DNA of 64,000 bases from Salinibacterium sp. G-O1 (GTDB taxonomy: Bacteria; Actinomycetota; Actinomycetes; Actinomycetales; Microbacteriaceae), in NCBI RefSeq assembly GCF_030063305.1, contig NZ_JASISV010000003.1, positions 62,001 through 126,000 on the forward strand, written 5' to 3'. The notes below the pieces were generated by a model. That model did no database searches and was not told the origin of the DNA. It worked only from the letters and a program-made list of their open reading frames with translations. Numbering within the stretch: the stretch's first letter is position 1; every line of letters starts with the position of its first letter. Position numbers and translations under genes: made by a program. Shown piece by piece: positions 1 to 8,471 of this stretch.

Positions 1-254
1 ATGGCGCCTAAACGCAGGTCGAGAGTGCCAGTTGTTTGCCCAGTCACGTCATAGTCTTCGGAGCGAGCGGGCGGGCGGTTGCCTTCGAACAGCAGAATTC
101 GGCGCGTGGCAGGTAACGATTGCATTGCGGCCAAGGTGTCATCGATGGCGGCCGCCGCGAGGCTGGCGGCCTGTTCGAGAGTCAGCGGGGGATGCAGTCT
201 GGTCTTCGCTTTGCCGGGCAGCGGCTCTTTGGCGATGAGAACGAGGGTAGTCAC
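1..254 (-). CDS. CofC-like / DUF2064 (TIGR04282-type) glycosyltransferase, 3' end cut by the window
   Basis: The open frame starts at a GTG at 254 and runs off the window edge, so only about 84 N-terminal residues are visible. They contain VLIAKEPLPGKAKTRLHPPL and then an AA-rich stretch ending in DDTL, which is the nucleotide-binding start of the DUF2064 / rSAM-selenodomain-associated transferase family. The GTG overlaps the TGA of the upstream GT2 gene by 4 nt (GTGA), so the two are translationally coupled. In other genomes this family often sits beside a GT2 protein, as here. The real substrate is unknown. The family call is made from the N-terminus alone. Confidence 0.75.
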   Translation of the reverse strand, partial: MTTLVLIAKEPLPGKAKTRLHPPLTLEQAASLAAAAIDDTLAAMQSLPATRRILLFEGNRPPARSEDYDVTGQTTGTLDLRLGA

Positions 255-937
255 GTCAGGGTATTCGGAGCCCTACGCTGAGCGGCTAGGAGCCGTGACA
301 TATCTTTTACCGCGATGATCGTGCCCTTGAGGGTGCCGGTGACCTTCGACCTGCCGACTCTGGGGGAGTACGGAGTGTCGACCTCGGTAATGCGCCAGCC
401 CGCGTTGTGAGCCTTGAGCACGAATTCGAGGGGGAAGCCGCTGCGGCGGTCACGCAGGTCGAGGGCGACGACCGCGTCGCGCCGGGCGGCGCGCATCGGC
501 CCGAGATCGCTGAAAGTGATGCCGGTCGCGCGTCGCATCAGCAGCGCGAGGGCGCGATTGGCGATGCGGGCATGGATGGGCCAGGCCCCGCGGGTGGTCG
601 GCTTTCTGCGCCCCAGCACGAGGTCGCTCGTTCCGGCGCGCACAGGGTCGACGACTTTTGGCAGGTCTGCCGGGTCCATGGACGCGTCAGCATCGCAGAA
701 CGCCACGATCGGAGCCGTCGCCGCGGTGAGTCCGGCGTGCGCGGCAGAACCGAAGCCGCGGATCGGCTCAGTGACAACGAGAGCACCGTGTTCCAGGGCC
801 ACCTCGGCCGAGCGATCTGTCGACCCGTTATCGACGACGATCGCGCGGTAGCCCTCCGGAAGTCGTGACAGCACCCAGGGCAGCGCGCCCTCCTCGTTGA
901 GGCAGGGAAACACGACGTCAACGATGGGGGTGGGCAC
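251..937 (-). CDS. Family 2 glycosyltransferase (dolichyl-phosphate-mannose-synthase-like)
   Basis: A 228-residue GT-A fold enzyme. It opens with VVFPCLNEEGALPWVL, then VVDNGSTDRSAE near residue 40 and the metal-binding FCDADASMDP around residue 80. No membrane anchor is obvious, so it is probably cytosolic or peripheral and transfers sugar from a nucleotide donor to a lipid or small acceptor. The start is GTG, 3 nt after the DedA stop, and the end overlaps the CofC-like gene by 4 nt. The set DedA / GT2 / CofC-like reads as one minus-strand transcript. Donor and acceptor cannot be told from sequence. Confidence 0.85.
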   Translation of the reverse strand: MPTPIVDVVFPCLNEEGALPWVLSRLPEGYRAIVVDNGSTDRSAEVALEHGALVVTEPIRGFGSAAHAGLTAATAPIVAFCDADASMDPADLPKVVDPVRAGTSDLVLGRRKPTTRGAWPIHARIANRALALLMRRATGITFSDLGPMRAARRDAVVALDLRDRRSGFPLEFVLKAHNAGWRITEVDTPYSPRVGRSKVTGTLKGTIIAVKDMSRLLAAQRRAPNTLT

Positions 938-940
938 TCG

Positions 941-1627
941 TCAGATGCTAGCGGTGTCGGCAGTGTGATCGCCGGGATCGGCTTCGCGCCGAGCCGAGCG
1001 GTCCATCACGAGCGCCCTGATTCCGGCGATGATGGATGCGAGGATCACGAGCCCGGCGACGACATAGGCGATCGGACGGAGCTGCGGTTGCGAGCCTGCC
1101 GCGTAGCCGACGACGGTGATCAGGACTCCCCACGACACCGCGCTCACGAGGTTGGCGGTGAGGAATCGCCAATAGGCCATGCCCGCGATTCCGGCCACCG
1201 GGGGAACAAACACCCGGCCCCAGGGGATGTACCGGGCCACCACCACAGACCACCAGCCGAACAGTTCATAGAAGCGCTCGGTGCGCGCGATGCCCGCCTG
1301 CATCCATCGTCCGCGGCGTCGACTCAGGTAGGGGCGCCCGAAGTGGCGGCCCAGAACGAAACCGACCTGGTCGCCCGCAAAGGCGGCAACGCCCACCCCG
1401 ATCGCGAGAACCCAGATCGACAGCCTGTCGTTGGTGGCCGTGGCGATCCCGGCCGCGAAAAGCAGTGAATCGCCGGTGATGAATGGGATGAAGACACCCA
1501 CGAACAGCGCGGTGCCGACAAAAACGAGGCCCCACACGGCGAGATAGAAGGCGATCGGGCCCACCTGGGTCAGCAGGTCGGCGAGCTGATCACCGATCGT
1601 GGGGGATGCCGTCACGCTGGCGGGCAT
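941..1627 (-). CDS. DedA/VTT family membrane protein
   Basis: A 228-residue polytopic membrane protein of the DedA (SNARE-associated/VTT) superfamily, whose members are implicated in lipid-carrier or phospholipid flipping. Family marks are FVGVFIPFITGDSLLFAAG, then GDQVGFVLGRHFG, and the RYIPWGRVFVPPVAGIAGM reentrant segment with its conserved arginine and glycine residues. I chose the ATG at 1627 over an upstream in-frame ATG at 1729 because GGAGGA lies just before it, and because the longer frame would run across a 61-bp palindromic repeat. It is followed at 3 nt by GT2. Confidence 0.85.
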   Translation of the reverse strand: MPASVTASPTIGDQLADLLTQVGPIAFYLAVWGLVFVGTALFVGVFIPFITGDSLLFAAGIATATNDRLSIWVLAIGVGVAAFAGDQVGFVLGRHFGRPYLSRRRGRWMQAGIARTERFYELFGWWSVVVARYIPWGRVFVPPVAGIAGMAYWRFLTANLVSAVSWGVLITVVGYAAGSQPQLRPIAYVVAGLVILASIIAGIRALVMDRSARREADPGDHTADTASI

Positions 1628-1673
1628 GTCTCCTCCAGGTCGGACTCGGGTCGGATCAAGCATAGGCCGCGTC

Positions 1674-1734
1674 ATCCATAGTGCAGTTGTGGCCGTTTCG
1701 AGTCGCCGAAAGCGGCAACAATCGCACACTCGAT
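1674..1734. repeat. 61-bp intergenic palindromic element, family A, copy 1
   Basis: An imperfect inverted repeat of exactly 61 bp between the DedA and epimerase genes. The left arm begins ATCCATAGTGCAGTTGTGG and the right arm ends GCACACTCGAT; the arms pair around a short variable centre. The same length and arm sequence recur at 8677-8737 and 9743-9803. There is no T-tract, so it is not a typical intrinsic terminator. Confidence 0.75.
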
Positions 1735-1793
1735 TGTGGGAGGAGCGGCGCGGCGGCGCGGCGGCGCGGCGGTGCAGCGGCGGGGGATCCCGC

Positions 1794-2846
1794 CTAGGTC
1801 ACCGCGGGGCGCAGCGGGGCGGTGGCGAACTCGCGCATGCCGTCGTCGAAGCTGACGGCGGGCATCCACGACAGTTCATTTCTGAGGCGGGCGGATGACG
1901 CGGTGATGTGCCGCACGTCACCGAGCCGGTACTCGCCCGTGGTTACGGGCGGCAGACCGCCGGAGTGCAGGCTCACCTGGGCCGCGAGCTCCCCGATGGT
2001 GTGCACGACTCCGCTGCCGACGTTGAAGGCCCGGAAGCTGCCGCTGGTGGCACTGAACGTCCAGTCGATGGCAGCGAGGTTCGCCGACGCGACATCCCGA
2101 ACGTGTACGAAATCGCGGCGCTGCCCGCCATCCTCGAACACCTTCGGCGCTTCGCCGCGCTCGACCGCGCTGCGGAACAGCGACGCGACTCCCGCGTACG
2201 GGGTGTTCTGCGGCATCCCAGGCCCGTAGACGTTGTGATACCTCAGCGCCACGGCGGTGCCGCCGGTCGCGCGCGTCCAGGAGCTGGCGAGGTGCTCCTG
2301 CGACAGCTTCGTCGCGGCGTAGACGTTGCGCGGGTCGAGTGGGGCATCCTCGTCGATGAGCTCCGGCACCAGCGGATTGCCGTCGGCGTCGAGCGGATCG
2401 AAGCGGCCGGCGTCGAGGTCCGCGACGGCGCGCGGTGCGGGTCGGGTGAGCCCATTCGGGCCGGAGTACGCCCCCTCGCCATAGACGACCATGGAGCTGG
2501 CGACCACAAGCCTGCCGACGCCGGCGGCCGTCATGGCGGCCAGCAGCATGGCGGTGCCGAGGTCATTCGAGCCGACGTAATCCGGGGCGTCGAAGAAGTC
2601 GACGCCGAGCCCTACCTTGGCGGCCTGGTGGCAGACGACCGAAACCCCGTCGAGGGCGGATGCCACTGCAGCAGCATCGCGCACGTCGGCGTGCACGAAC
2701 TCGACGCCCTGCGGCGCCACGGGTGCGTCGCCGTGCACATCGGCCCGCAGCGAGTCGAGCACCCGCACCGTCTCGCCGCGCTGGAGCGCTTCGGCGACGA
2801 TCGCGCTGCCGATGAACCCGGCTCCGCCGGTGATCAGGATGGTCAC
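1794..2846 (-). CDS. NAD-dependent epimerase/dehydratase (extended SDR)
   Basis: A 350-residue extended SDR. The Rossmann motif GGAGFIGS is at residues 7-14, ADVRD lies near residue 54, SSMVVYGEG carries the catalytic serine, and YAATK is the YxxxK pair. A long central insertion (about residues 130-165) separates the serine strand from YAATK. It probably acts on a UDP/dTDP-sugar, as a UDP-glucose 4-epimerase-like enzyme. The start is GTG and overlaps the MTAP stop by 4 nt, which couples it to MTAP. No metabolic link between the two is evident. Substrate unknown. Confidence 0.8.
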   Translation of the reverse strand: MTILITGGAGFIGSAIVAEALQRGETVRVLDSLRADVHGDAPVAPQGVEFVHADVRDAAAVASALDGVSVVCHQAAKVGLGVDFFDAPDYVGSNDLGTAMLLAAMTAAGVGRLVVASSMVVYGEGAYSGPNGLTRPAPRAVADLDAGRFDPLDADGNPLVPELIDEDAPLDPRNVYAATKLSQEHLASSWTRATGGTAVALRYHNVYGPGMPQNTPYAGVASLFRSAVERGEAPKVFEDGGQRRDFVHVRDVASANLAAIDWTFSATSGSFRAFNVGSGVVHTIGELAAQVSLHSGGLPPVTTGEYRLGDVRHITASSARLRNELSWMPAVSFDDGMREFATAPLRPAVT

Positions 2847-3646
2847 GATGCGCTCCGGGCAAGCACCGCGGCGACTTCGGCGGGGGAGATCAGCTCGCGC
2901 GGAGCGTAACTGTCGGGGATCGCCGCCACGACAGCCTCGAGCGCAGCGATGATGCGGGGCTGAGCCTCGGCAAACCTCGCGAACACGAGCTCTGCGCTCA
3001 GCTCCTCATCGGCGGGCGCCGCGTCGGCATCCGTGACGTAGGCGATGTTGACGGTGCCGATGTTCAGCTCCGACGCCAGCGGCACCTCCGGGTACAGGGT
3101 CATGTTGACGATGTCGGCCCCTGCGGCGCGAAACCAGTGCGACTCTGCCCTGGTCGAGAATCGCGGGCCCTGGATGACCACAACCGTGCCGGCCATGATG
3201 GCGACGCCGGCGAGGGCGTCTTCCGCTGCCTCGTGCAGGGCGGGGCAGAACGGGTCTGCCGACGAGAGGTGCTGCACCGAGCCCCGGTCGTAGAACGTGT
3301 CGGCGCGGCCCCACGTCCGGTCGATGTATTGGTCGGCGAGCACGAGGCTGCCGGGCGGGTACGCGGGATTGACCCCTCCCACGGCAGCGGTCGACACGAT
3401 CGCCCTCACACCAAGAGAGGCGAGCGCCCAGACGTTGGCCCGGTAGTTGATCAGGTGAGGAGCGGCGGTGTGGCCGACCCCGTGGCGCGGCAGGAACGCC
3501 ACGCTGCGACCGGCGAGCACCCCGGTGGTGACATCCACTGGCCCATAGGGCGTGGCAACGGTCTGGGTCTCAGAGTCGGCTGGCGGGAACAGCGAGTAGA
3601 GGCCCGAACCGCCAATGACGGCGATGGATGTGCTGGTGATGCTCAT
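2843..3646 (-). CDS. S-methyl-5'-thioadenosine phosphorylase (PNP/MTAP family)
   Basis: A 267-residue cytosolic phosphorylase that cleaves methylthioadenosine or a purine nucleoside with phosphate (methionine or purine salvage). It starts IAVIGGSGLY, with FLPRHGVGHTAAPHLINYRAN as the phosphate/ribose site, STAAVGGVNPAYPPGSLVL in the middle, and IQGPRFSTRAES plus NMTLYPEV for base and ribose binding. The ATG at 3646 matches family length; an in-frame extension upstream would run over the divergent aminotransferase gene. A CAGACT hexamer lies 6 nt before the ATG. MTAP and PNP activity cannot be separated by sequence here. Confidence 0.85.
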   Translation of the reverse strand: MSITSTSIAVIGGSGLYSLFPPADSETQTVATPYGPVDVTTGVLAGRSVAFLPRHGVGHTAAPHLINYRANVWALASLGVRAIVSTAAVGGVNPAYPPGSLVLADQYIDRTWGRADTFYDRGSVQHLSSADPFCPALHEAAEDALAGVAIMAGTVVVIQGPRFSTRAESHWFRAAGADIVNMTLYPEVPLASELNIGTVNIAYVTDADAAPADEELSAELVFARFAEAQPRIIAALEAVVAAIPDSYAPRELISPAEVAAVLARSAS

Positions 3647-3652
3647 GGCACG

Positions 3653-3658
3653 AGTCTG
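3653..3658 (-). promoter_or_regulatory. Putative -10 of MTAP (leaderless type)
   Basis: CAGACT on the minus strand, exactly 6 nt before the ATG at 3646, so the mRNA would begin at or next to the start codon. It lies back to back with the plus-strand -10 at 3676. Confidence 0.35.
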
Positions 3659-3675
3659 CCACCACGGTTCCTTGA

Positions 3676-3681
3676 TAGATT
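3676..3681 (+). promoter_or_regulatory. Putative -10 of the aminotransferase operon (leaderless type)
   Basis: TAGATT, 8 nt before the ATG at 3690. No Shine-Dalgarno sequence is present, which fits a leaderless start. Confidence 0.45.
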
Positions 3682-3689
3682 TACTGCCG

Positions 3690-4901
3690 ATGCCCATCCC
3701 TTTCTCCCTGCCCCTGATCGATGACGATGTCATCGCCGAGGTGAACGACGCTCTCACGGGCACAGGCTGGCTCACGACCGGCCCCAAGGTGCGCGAGCTC
3801 GAGGCCGAGATCGGCAAGATCACCGGCACCCCCGTGTTGTGTGTGAACTCCTGGACCTCCGGCGCGATGCTGATGCTGCGCTGGTTCGGGGTCGGCCCCG
3901 GCGACGAGGTCATCATTCCCGCGTACACCTACAGCGCCACCGCGCTGTGCGCCATGAACCTCGGTGCGACAGTCGTGATGGTGGATGTCGACGACGACTT
4001 CACGATCTCCGCCGCCAATATCCGCGCCGCGATCACCCCACGCACGAAGGCCGTCATCCCGGTCGACATGGCCGGCTGGCCCGCAGACTACGACGCCATC
4101 AGGGCGGTGCTGGCGGAGCCAGCGGTGGTCGCACAGTTCGCCGCGTCGACCGAGCGCCAGCACAAGCTGGGGCGCATCCTGCTCATCTCGGATGCCGCGC
4201 ATTCGATCGGCTCGACCTACAAAGGCCAGCCGAACGGCAAGCAGGCCGATGCCGCCATCTTCTCGCTGCACTCCGTGAAGAACATCACCACGGGGGAGGG
4301 CGGCGCGATCTGCATCAACCTGCCCGAGCCGTTCGACAACGACGACGAGTACGTTTTCCTTCGCGCCTTCGCGCTCAACGGCCAGACCAAGAGCGCGTTC
4401 GAGAAGAACCAGCCGGGTGCCTGGCGGTACGACATCATCGACCAGGGCATGAAAGTCAACATGCCCGACATCGGTGCCGCGATCGGGCTCGCGCAGATCC
4501 GCAAGTACGAATCGACGCTGCTGCCCGACCGCAAACGCATCTTTGCCCAGTACCAGGACGGTTTCGCCGACCGCGACTGGGCGATCCTGCCGGTGTCGAA
4601 GAACGATGAGCGCGAAAGCTCGTGCCACCTCTACATGCTGCGCATCGCCGGCGCGAGCGAGACCGCGCGGGACGCGATCATCCAGGAAATCGCCGACCGT
4701 GGAGTCGGCGTCAACGTGCACTACATCCCGATGGCGAGCCTCACCCTCTTCAAGAACCGGGGATACGACATCGCCGACTACCCGAAGACGCTCGAACTGT
4801 ACTCGAACGAGATCACCCTGCCGTTGTTCAACGGGCTCACCGACGAGCAGGTCGCCGAAGTGATCCGCGTCGTAATCGAGTCCGTCGAGAGCGTGCTGTG
4901 A
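3690..4901 (+). CDS. DegT/DnrJ/EryC1/StrS aminotransferase
   Basis: A 403-residue PLP-dependent sugar aminotransferase that would convert a 4-keto or 3-keto nucleotide sugar to the amino sugar. Visible marks are the VNSWTSGAMLML cofactor loop, PAYTYSATA, the LISDAAHSIGS aspartate that contacts the pyridine nitrogen, and FSLHSVKNITTGEGGA with the Schiff-base lysine. It is the first gene of a three-gene operon (1-nt TGATG overlap with the next). Together with a FlaA1/PglF-like dehydratase and a PglC-like transferase it suggests an amino-sugar-headed glycan such as exopolysaccharide. The exact sugar is inference. Confidence 0.88.
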   Translation: MPIPFSLPLIDDDVIAEVNDALTGTGWLTTGPKVRELEAEIGKITGTPVLCVNSWTSGAMLMLRWFGVGPGDEVIIPAYTYSATALCAMNLGATVVMVDVDDDFTISAANIRAAITPRTKAVIPVDMAGWPADYDAIRAVLAEPAVVAQFAASTERQHKLGRILLISDAAHSIGSTYKGQPNGKQADAAIFSLHSVKNITTGEGGAICINLPEPFDNDDEYVFLRAFALNGQTKSAFEKNQPGAWRYDIIDQGMKVNMPDIGAAIGLAQIRKYESTLLPDRKRIFAQYQDGFADRDWAILPVSKNDERESSCHLYMLRIAGASETARDAIIQEIADRGVGVNVHYIPMASLTLFKNRGYDIADYPKTLELYSNEITLPLFNGLTDEQVAEVIRVVIESVESVL

Positions 4902-6109
4902 TGCTCGACCTCGAGAGCTTCATCGCGAAGCATGTGACGGGCCGCGACGAGTCGCTGTTCGCCGCAGACCTCGCCGCCCACGAAGACGAACTGCGCGAGG
5001 CCATCGCCGGTCGTTCCGTGCTTGTCATCGGGGGAGCCGGCACGATCGGGTCGTCGTTCATCCACGCACTGTTGCCGTTCGAGCCTGCGCGACTCTTCGT
5101 CGTCGACCTCAACGAGAATGCGCTGACCGAGCTCACCCGCGACCTGCGCAGCGTCGCCGGGCAGTTCGTGCCGGACGATTACAAGACCTACCCCATCAGC
5201 TTCGGTGACCCCGTCTTCGCCAGGATGATGCGCCGCGAGGGCCCGTTCGATGTCGTCGCCCACTTCGCCGCCCACAAGCACGTGCGCAGCGAGAAAGACC
5301 GCTACTCCATCGAGGCGATGCTCGAGAACAACGTGATGAACACCGTCGCGCTGCTCGAATTGCTTCTGGAGCAGCCGCCGCAGCACTTCTTCTGCGTCTC
5401 CACCGACAAGGCGGCCAACCCCGCCAATGTGATGGGCGCCTCCAAGAAGCTCATGGAGGAGGCAGTGCTCGCATACTCTTCGCTGCTGCCCGCCGTCACC
5501 GCTCGCTTCGCCAACGTCGCGTTCTCCAACGGCAGCCTGCCCGCCGGGTTCCTCGAACGGATCACCAAGGGCCAGCCGCTCTCGGCCCCACACGACGTGC
5601 GCCGCTACTTCGTCTCGCCGGCGGAGAGCGGCCAGCTGTGCCTGCTGGCCTGTGTACTCGGCGCGCCGGGGGAGATCTTCTTCCCCGAACTCGACGAACC
5701 CCGGATGCTCACCTTCTCGACCATCGCCGACGCGTTGTTGCGCGACCTCGGTTACGAGCCGGTGCTGTGCGCCAGCGAGGATGAGGCGCGAGAGGCCGCC
5801 GCGCGGCACGTCGCCGGGGATTCCACCTGGCCGGTGTACTACTTCGCGTCAGAGACCTCGGGCGAGAAGCCGTTCGAGGAGTTCTTCACGGCCGACGAGG
5901 AGGTCGACCACGCGCGGTTCGACTCCCTCGGCGTGATCGCCGGCAGCACGCACAACGATGTGGCGAGCATCCGGTCGACCATCGCCGACCTGCGCACCCT
6001 GTTCGAAAGCCCCGACCTCGCCAAAGGCGCCATCGTCGAGACCCTCACCAGGCTTGTGCCGAGTTTCCACCACGTGGAGACCGGCAAGAGCCTGGATGCG
6101 AAAATGTGA
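4901..6109 (+). CDS. Nucleotide-sugar 4,6-dehydratase/epimerase, CapD/FlaA1/PglF-like (soluble)
   Basis: A 402-residue SDR of the polysaccharide-biosynthesis CapD group. The Rossmann motif is VIGGAGTIGSS (about residues 41-51). The active-site stretch STDKAANPANVMGASKKLME has methionine in place of the usual SDR tyrosine, four residues before lysine, as FlaA1/PglF-type dehydratases do. It lacks their N-terminal membrane domain, so it is cytosolic. It overlaps the aminotransferase by 1 nt and the sugar transferase by 4 nt. It probably makes the keto sugar used by the aminotransferase. The roughly 100-residue C-terminal extension is less familiar. Confidence 0.8.
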   Translation: MLDLESFIAKHVTGRDESLFAADLAAHEDELREAIAGRSVLVIGGAGTIGSSFIHALLPFEPARLFVVDLNENALTELTRDLRSVAGQFVPDDYKTYPISFGDPVFARMMRREGPFDVVAHFAAHKHVRSEKDRYSIEAMLENNVMNTVALLELLLEQPPQHFFCVSTDKAANPANVMGASKKLMEEAVLAYSSLLPAVTARFANVAFSNGSLPAGFLERITKGQPLSAPHDVRRYFVSPAESGQLCLLACVLGAPGEIFFPELDEPRMLTFSTIADALLRDLGYEPVLCASEDEAREAAARHVAGDSTWPVYYFASETSGEKPFEEFFTADEEVDHARFDSLGVIAGSTHNDVASIRSTIADLRTLFESPDLAKGAIVETLTRLVPSFHHVETGKSLDAKM

Positions 6110-6783
6110 CCGTGAGCCGTTTCTTCAAGAGGTTCTTCGACGTGCTGGTCGCCGCCGTCGCTTTGCTGATCCTGACCCCATTGCTGCTGCCCGTCATGCT
6201 CGCGCTCAGGCTCACAGGCGAGGGCGAGGTCTTCTACCGGCAGAAGCGAATCGGCTTCCAGAACGACACCTTCAACATCCTGAAATTTGCGACGATGCTG
6301 AAGAACAGCCCCAACATGGGCACCGGCAGCCTCACGGTGCGCGGCGACCCGCGCGTCACCCCGCTCGGGCACGGGCTGCGGGCAACCAAGGTCAACGAGC
6401 TGCCGCAGCTTATCAACGTGCTCGTCGGCGACATGAGCTTCGTCGGGCCGCGGCCGCAGATGCAGATCGACTTCGACGTGTATCCCCAGCATGTTCGCGA
6501 GCGAATCTACGAGGTTCGGCCCGGAGTGACCGGTATCGGGTCGATCGTCTTCCGCGACGAGGAACGACTGCTGTCGCGAGAGGGCATCGAGCCGCGCGAG
6601 TTCTACACCGAGAAGATCGCGCCATACAAGGGCGAACTCGAAATGTGGTACCTCGAGCACCAGTCGCTGTGGCTGGATGCCCAACTCATGATGCTCACCG
6701 TGCACGCCGTGCTGCGGCCGGAGTCCGACGCCGTGTACCGCCGGTTCCCCGACCTGCCGGCCCGTCCCGAGTGGATGGACTGA
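6106..6783 (+). CDS. Sugar transferase (monotopic phosphoglycosyl transferase, PglC/WcaJ C-terminal type)
   Basis: A 225-residue enzyme that would move a sugar-1-phosphate onto a polyprenyl phosphate to start glycan assembly. An N-terminal hydrophobic reentrant helix covers residues 7-30; then come FYRQKRIGFQ, the ILKFATM box and GDMSFVGPRPQ. The catalytic dyad of the family is Asp-Glu before LPQL. Here the codons give Asn97-Glu98 (KVNELPQL), so the usual nucleophile position is Asn. The GTG start overlaps the previous stop by 4 nt (GTGA). It is the last gene of the operon. Confidence 0.85.
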   Translation: MTVSRFFKRFFDVLVAAVALLILTPLLLPVMLALRLTGEGEVFYRQKRIGFQNDTFNILKFATMLKNSPNMGTGSLTVRGDPRVTPLGHGLRATKVNELPQLINVLVGDMSFVGPRPQMQIDFDVYPQHVRERIYEVRPGVTGIGSIVFRDEERLLSREGIEPREFYTEKIAPYKGELEMWYLEHQSLWLDAQLMMLTVHAVLRPESDAVYRRFPDLPARPEWMD

Positions 6784-6801
6784 ACTCACAATTGCGAGCG
6801 T

Positions 6802-6807
6802 TAGCAT
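6802..6807 (+). promoter_or_regulatory. Putative -10 of the molybdopterin oxidoreductase (leaderless type)
   Basis: TAGCAT, 7 nt before the ATG at 6815, with no Shine-Dalgarno sequence. Confidence 0.4.
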
Positions 6808-6814
6808 CACGACT

Positions 6815-8380
6815 ATGGAGCGCAGGCGAGTAACCCTTTGGTCCGCGGTCACCGGAGTGCTCGCGGCCGTGGTGACCCTGGCCATCGCCGAGGTCTTCGC
6901 GGCGTTCATGGCGACGCCGGGCAGCAGCCCGCTTTTCGCGGTCGGCTCCGCGGTCATCGACCTGGTCCCGGCGTGGTTCAAAGAGCTCGTGATCTCGCTC
7001 TTCGGCACCGGCGACAAGGTCGCCCTGTTCGTGGTGCTCGGTGTGCTGGTGCTAGCCCTCGCGGTTGTCGTCGGCGTGCTGCAGTACCGCAGGCCGCCGT
7101 GGGGCTCCGTTGTCCTGGCCGCTGTCGGAGCTGTCGCTGTCGTCGCCGTCGCGACCCGGCCGACCTCCTCGGCGCTGTGGGCGTTGCCGACGCTCGCCGG
7201 GGTGTTTGGCGGCATCCTGGTGCTTCGAGCGACCTCCAATAAGTTGCGCGACTGGGTCGACTCCACGGCTGCCGCCCCGACCGCGCAGCGCGCCGCCACC
7301 CGTACCTCGGTCACCCGCCGCAGATTCTTCATCCTGCTCGGCGGAACCGCGGCAGGAGCGGTGGTCGTGGGTCTCGGAGCACGGGCGCTCAACGCGGGAA
7401 GTGCGGCCGTGAACGTGGTCCGTGAGGCCCTGTCGCTGCCGAAACCCACCACCCCGGCACCGCCGATTCCCGCGGGGGCCGCACTCGACATCCCCGGGAT
7501 CACCCCGCTGGTGACGAGCAACGACACTTTCTATCGCATCGACACGGCGCTGCAGGTGCCCGTCATCGATGCCTCGACGTGGAGGCTGCGCATCACCGGC
7601 ATGGTCGACAACGAGGTCGAGATCGGTTTCGACGAGCTGCTGGCGCTGCCCATGACCGAGCACGTTGTGACGCTGATGTGCGTCTCGAACGAGGTCGGCG
7701 GCTCCCTCGTCGGCAACGCGACCTGGCTCGGCTACCCCATCAGGGAGCTGCTGAAGCGCGCCGGCCCGCCGGCCGGCGCCGACATGGTGCTCTCCACGAG
7801 CATCGACGGCTTCACGGCCGGAACGCCGCTCGACGTGCTGCTCGAGGAGGATCGCGAGTCGCTGCTGGCGGTCGGGATGAACGGTGAGCCGCTGCCCATC
7901 CAGCACGGCTTCCCGGTGCGGATGGTCGTGCCCGGGCTCTACGGCTACGTCTCGGCCACCAAGTGGGTCGTCTCCCTGAAGGTCACCACCTTCGCCGCAG
8001 ACATGGGCTACTGGACCCCGCGCGGCTGGGACGCCCTCGGGCCCGTGAAGACGGCATCCAGAATCGACGTTCCCTCGAGCGGAGCCTCAGTGCCCGCCGG
8101 AACCGTCGTTGTCGCCGGCGTCGCCTGGGCGCAGCACCGCGGTGTCGAAGGCGTCGAGGTGCGGGTCGACGACGGTGACTGGCAGCCAGCGTCGATGGCG
8201 GAAGCCATCTCGATCGACACCTGGCGCCAGTGGCACTTCGAGTGGGATGCGCCCAGCGGCAACCACACCGTCGCCGTGCGCGCGACCGGCGCTCCCGGCG
8301 ACACCCAGCGCGAGAATCGGGTTCCCGTCGCGCCGAACGGCTCTGAGGGCTTTCACACCATCACGGTCAACGTCACCTGA
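6815..8380 (+). CDS. Membrane-anchored molybdopterin-dependent oxidoreductase (sulfite-oxidase/YedY-like)
   Basis: 521 residues. The first 140 hold hydrophobic segments at about 8-32, 69-90, 98-113 and 118-138. These are followed by an internal twin-arginine motif RRRFF (168-172) with its own hydrophobic stretch (171-190), so the catalytic domain would be exported folded by Tat after Sec inserts the earlier helices. The cofactor domain has Cys289 in VTLMCVSNEVGGSLVGNA, the expected molybdenum ligand, and a C-terminal immunoglobulin-like Mo-co dimerisation domain (about 405-521). Actinobacterial Rieske proteins and a Streptomyces molybdoprotein of this layout are known Sec/Tat dual-targeted proteins. 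Substrate unknown. Confidence 0.87.
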   Translation: MERRRVTLWSAVTGVLAAVVTLAIAEVFAAFMATPGSSPLFAVGSAVIDLVPAWFKELVISLFGTGDKVALFVVLGVLVLALAVVVGVLQYRRPPWGSVVLAAVGAVAVVAVATRPTSSALWALPTLAGVFGGILVLRATSNKLRDWVDSTAAAPTAQRAATRTSVTRRRFFILLGGTAAGAVVVGLGARALNAGSAAVNVVREALSLPKPTTPAPPIPAGAALDIPGITPLVTSNDTFYRIDTALQVPVIDASTWRLRITGMVDNEVEIGFDELLALPMTEHVVTLMCVSNEVGGSLVGNATWLGYPIRELLKRAGPPAGADMVLSTSIDGFTAGTPLDVLLEEDRESLLAVGMNGEPLPIQHGFPVRMVVPGLYGYVSATKWVVSLKVTTFAADMGYWTPRGWDALGPVKTASRIDVPSSGASVPAGTVVVAGVAWAQHRGVEGVEVRVDDGDWQPASMAEAISIDTWRQWHFEWDAPSGNHTVAVRATGAPGDTQRENRVPVAPNGSEGFHTITVNVT

Positions 8381-8471
8381 CGTGTCCCCATTTTTGGGGC
8401 ATCCGTTGGGCGTTGCTGTGCCCGTACAGTGGAGTTGGCGCGGGGGCGTCGCAAGAAAAACGGGGGAAATA

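Noticed and set aside
1748-1772. GCGGC-rich tract before the epimerase stop
   Set aside because: Simple low-complexity GC run, common in such genomes; no structure of interest.
5839-7527. A 562-codon minus-strand frame
   Set aside because: Antisense to the dehydratase, sugar transferase and molybdoprotein genes.
8384-8400. Small CCCCA-TTTTT-GGGG hairpin after the molybdoprotein gene
   Set aside because: The stem is only 4-5 bp and the T residues are in the loop, so it is not a credible terminator.
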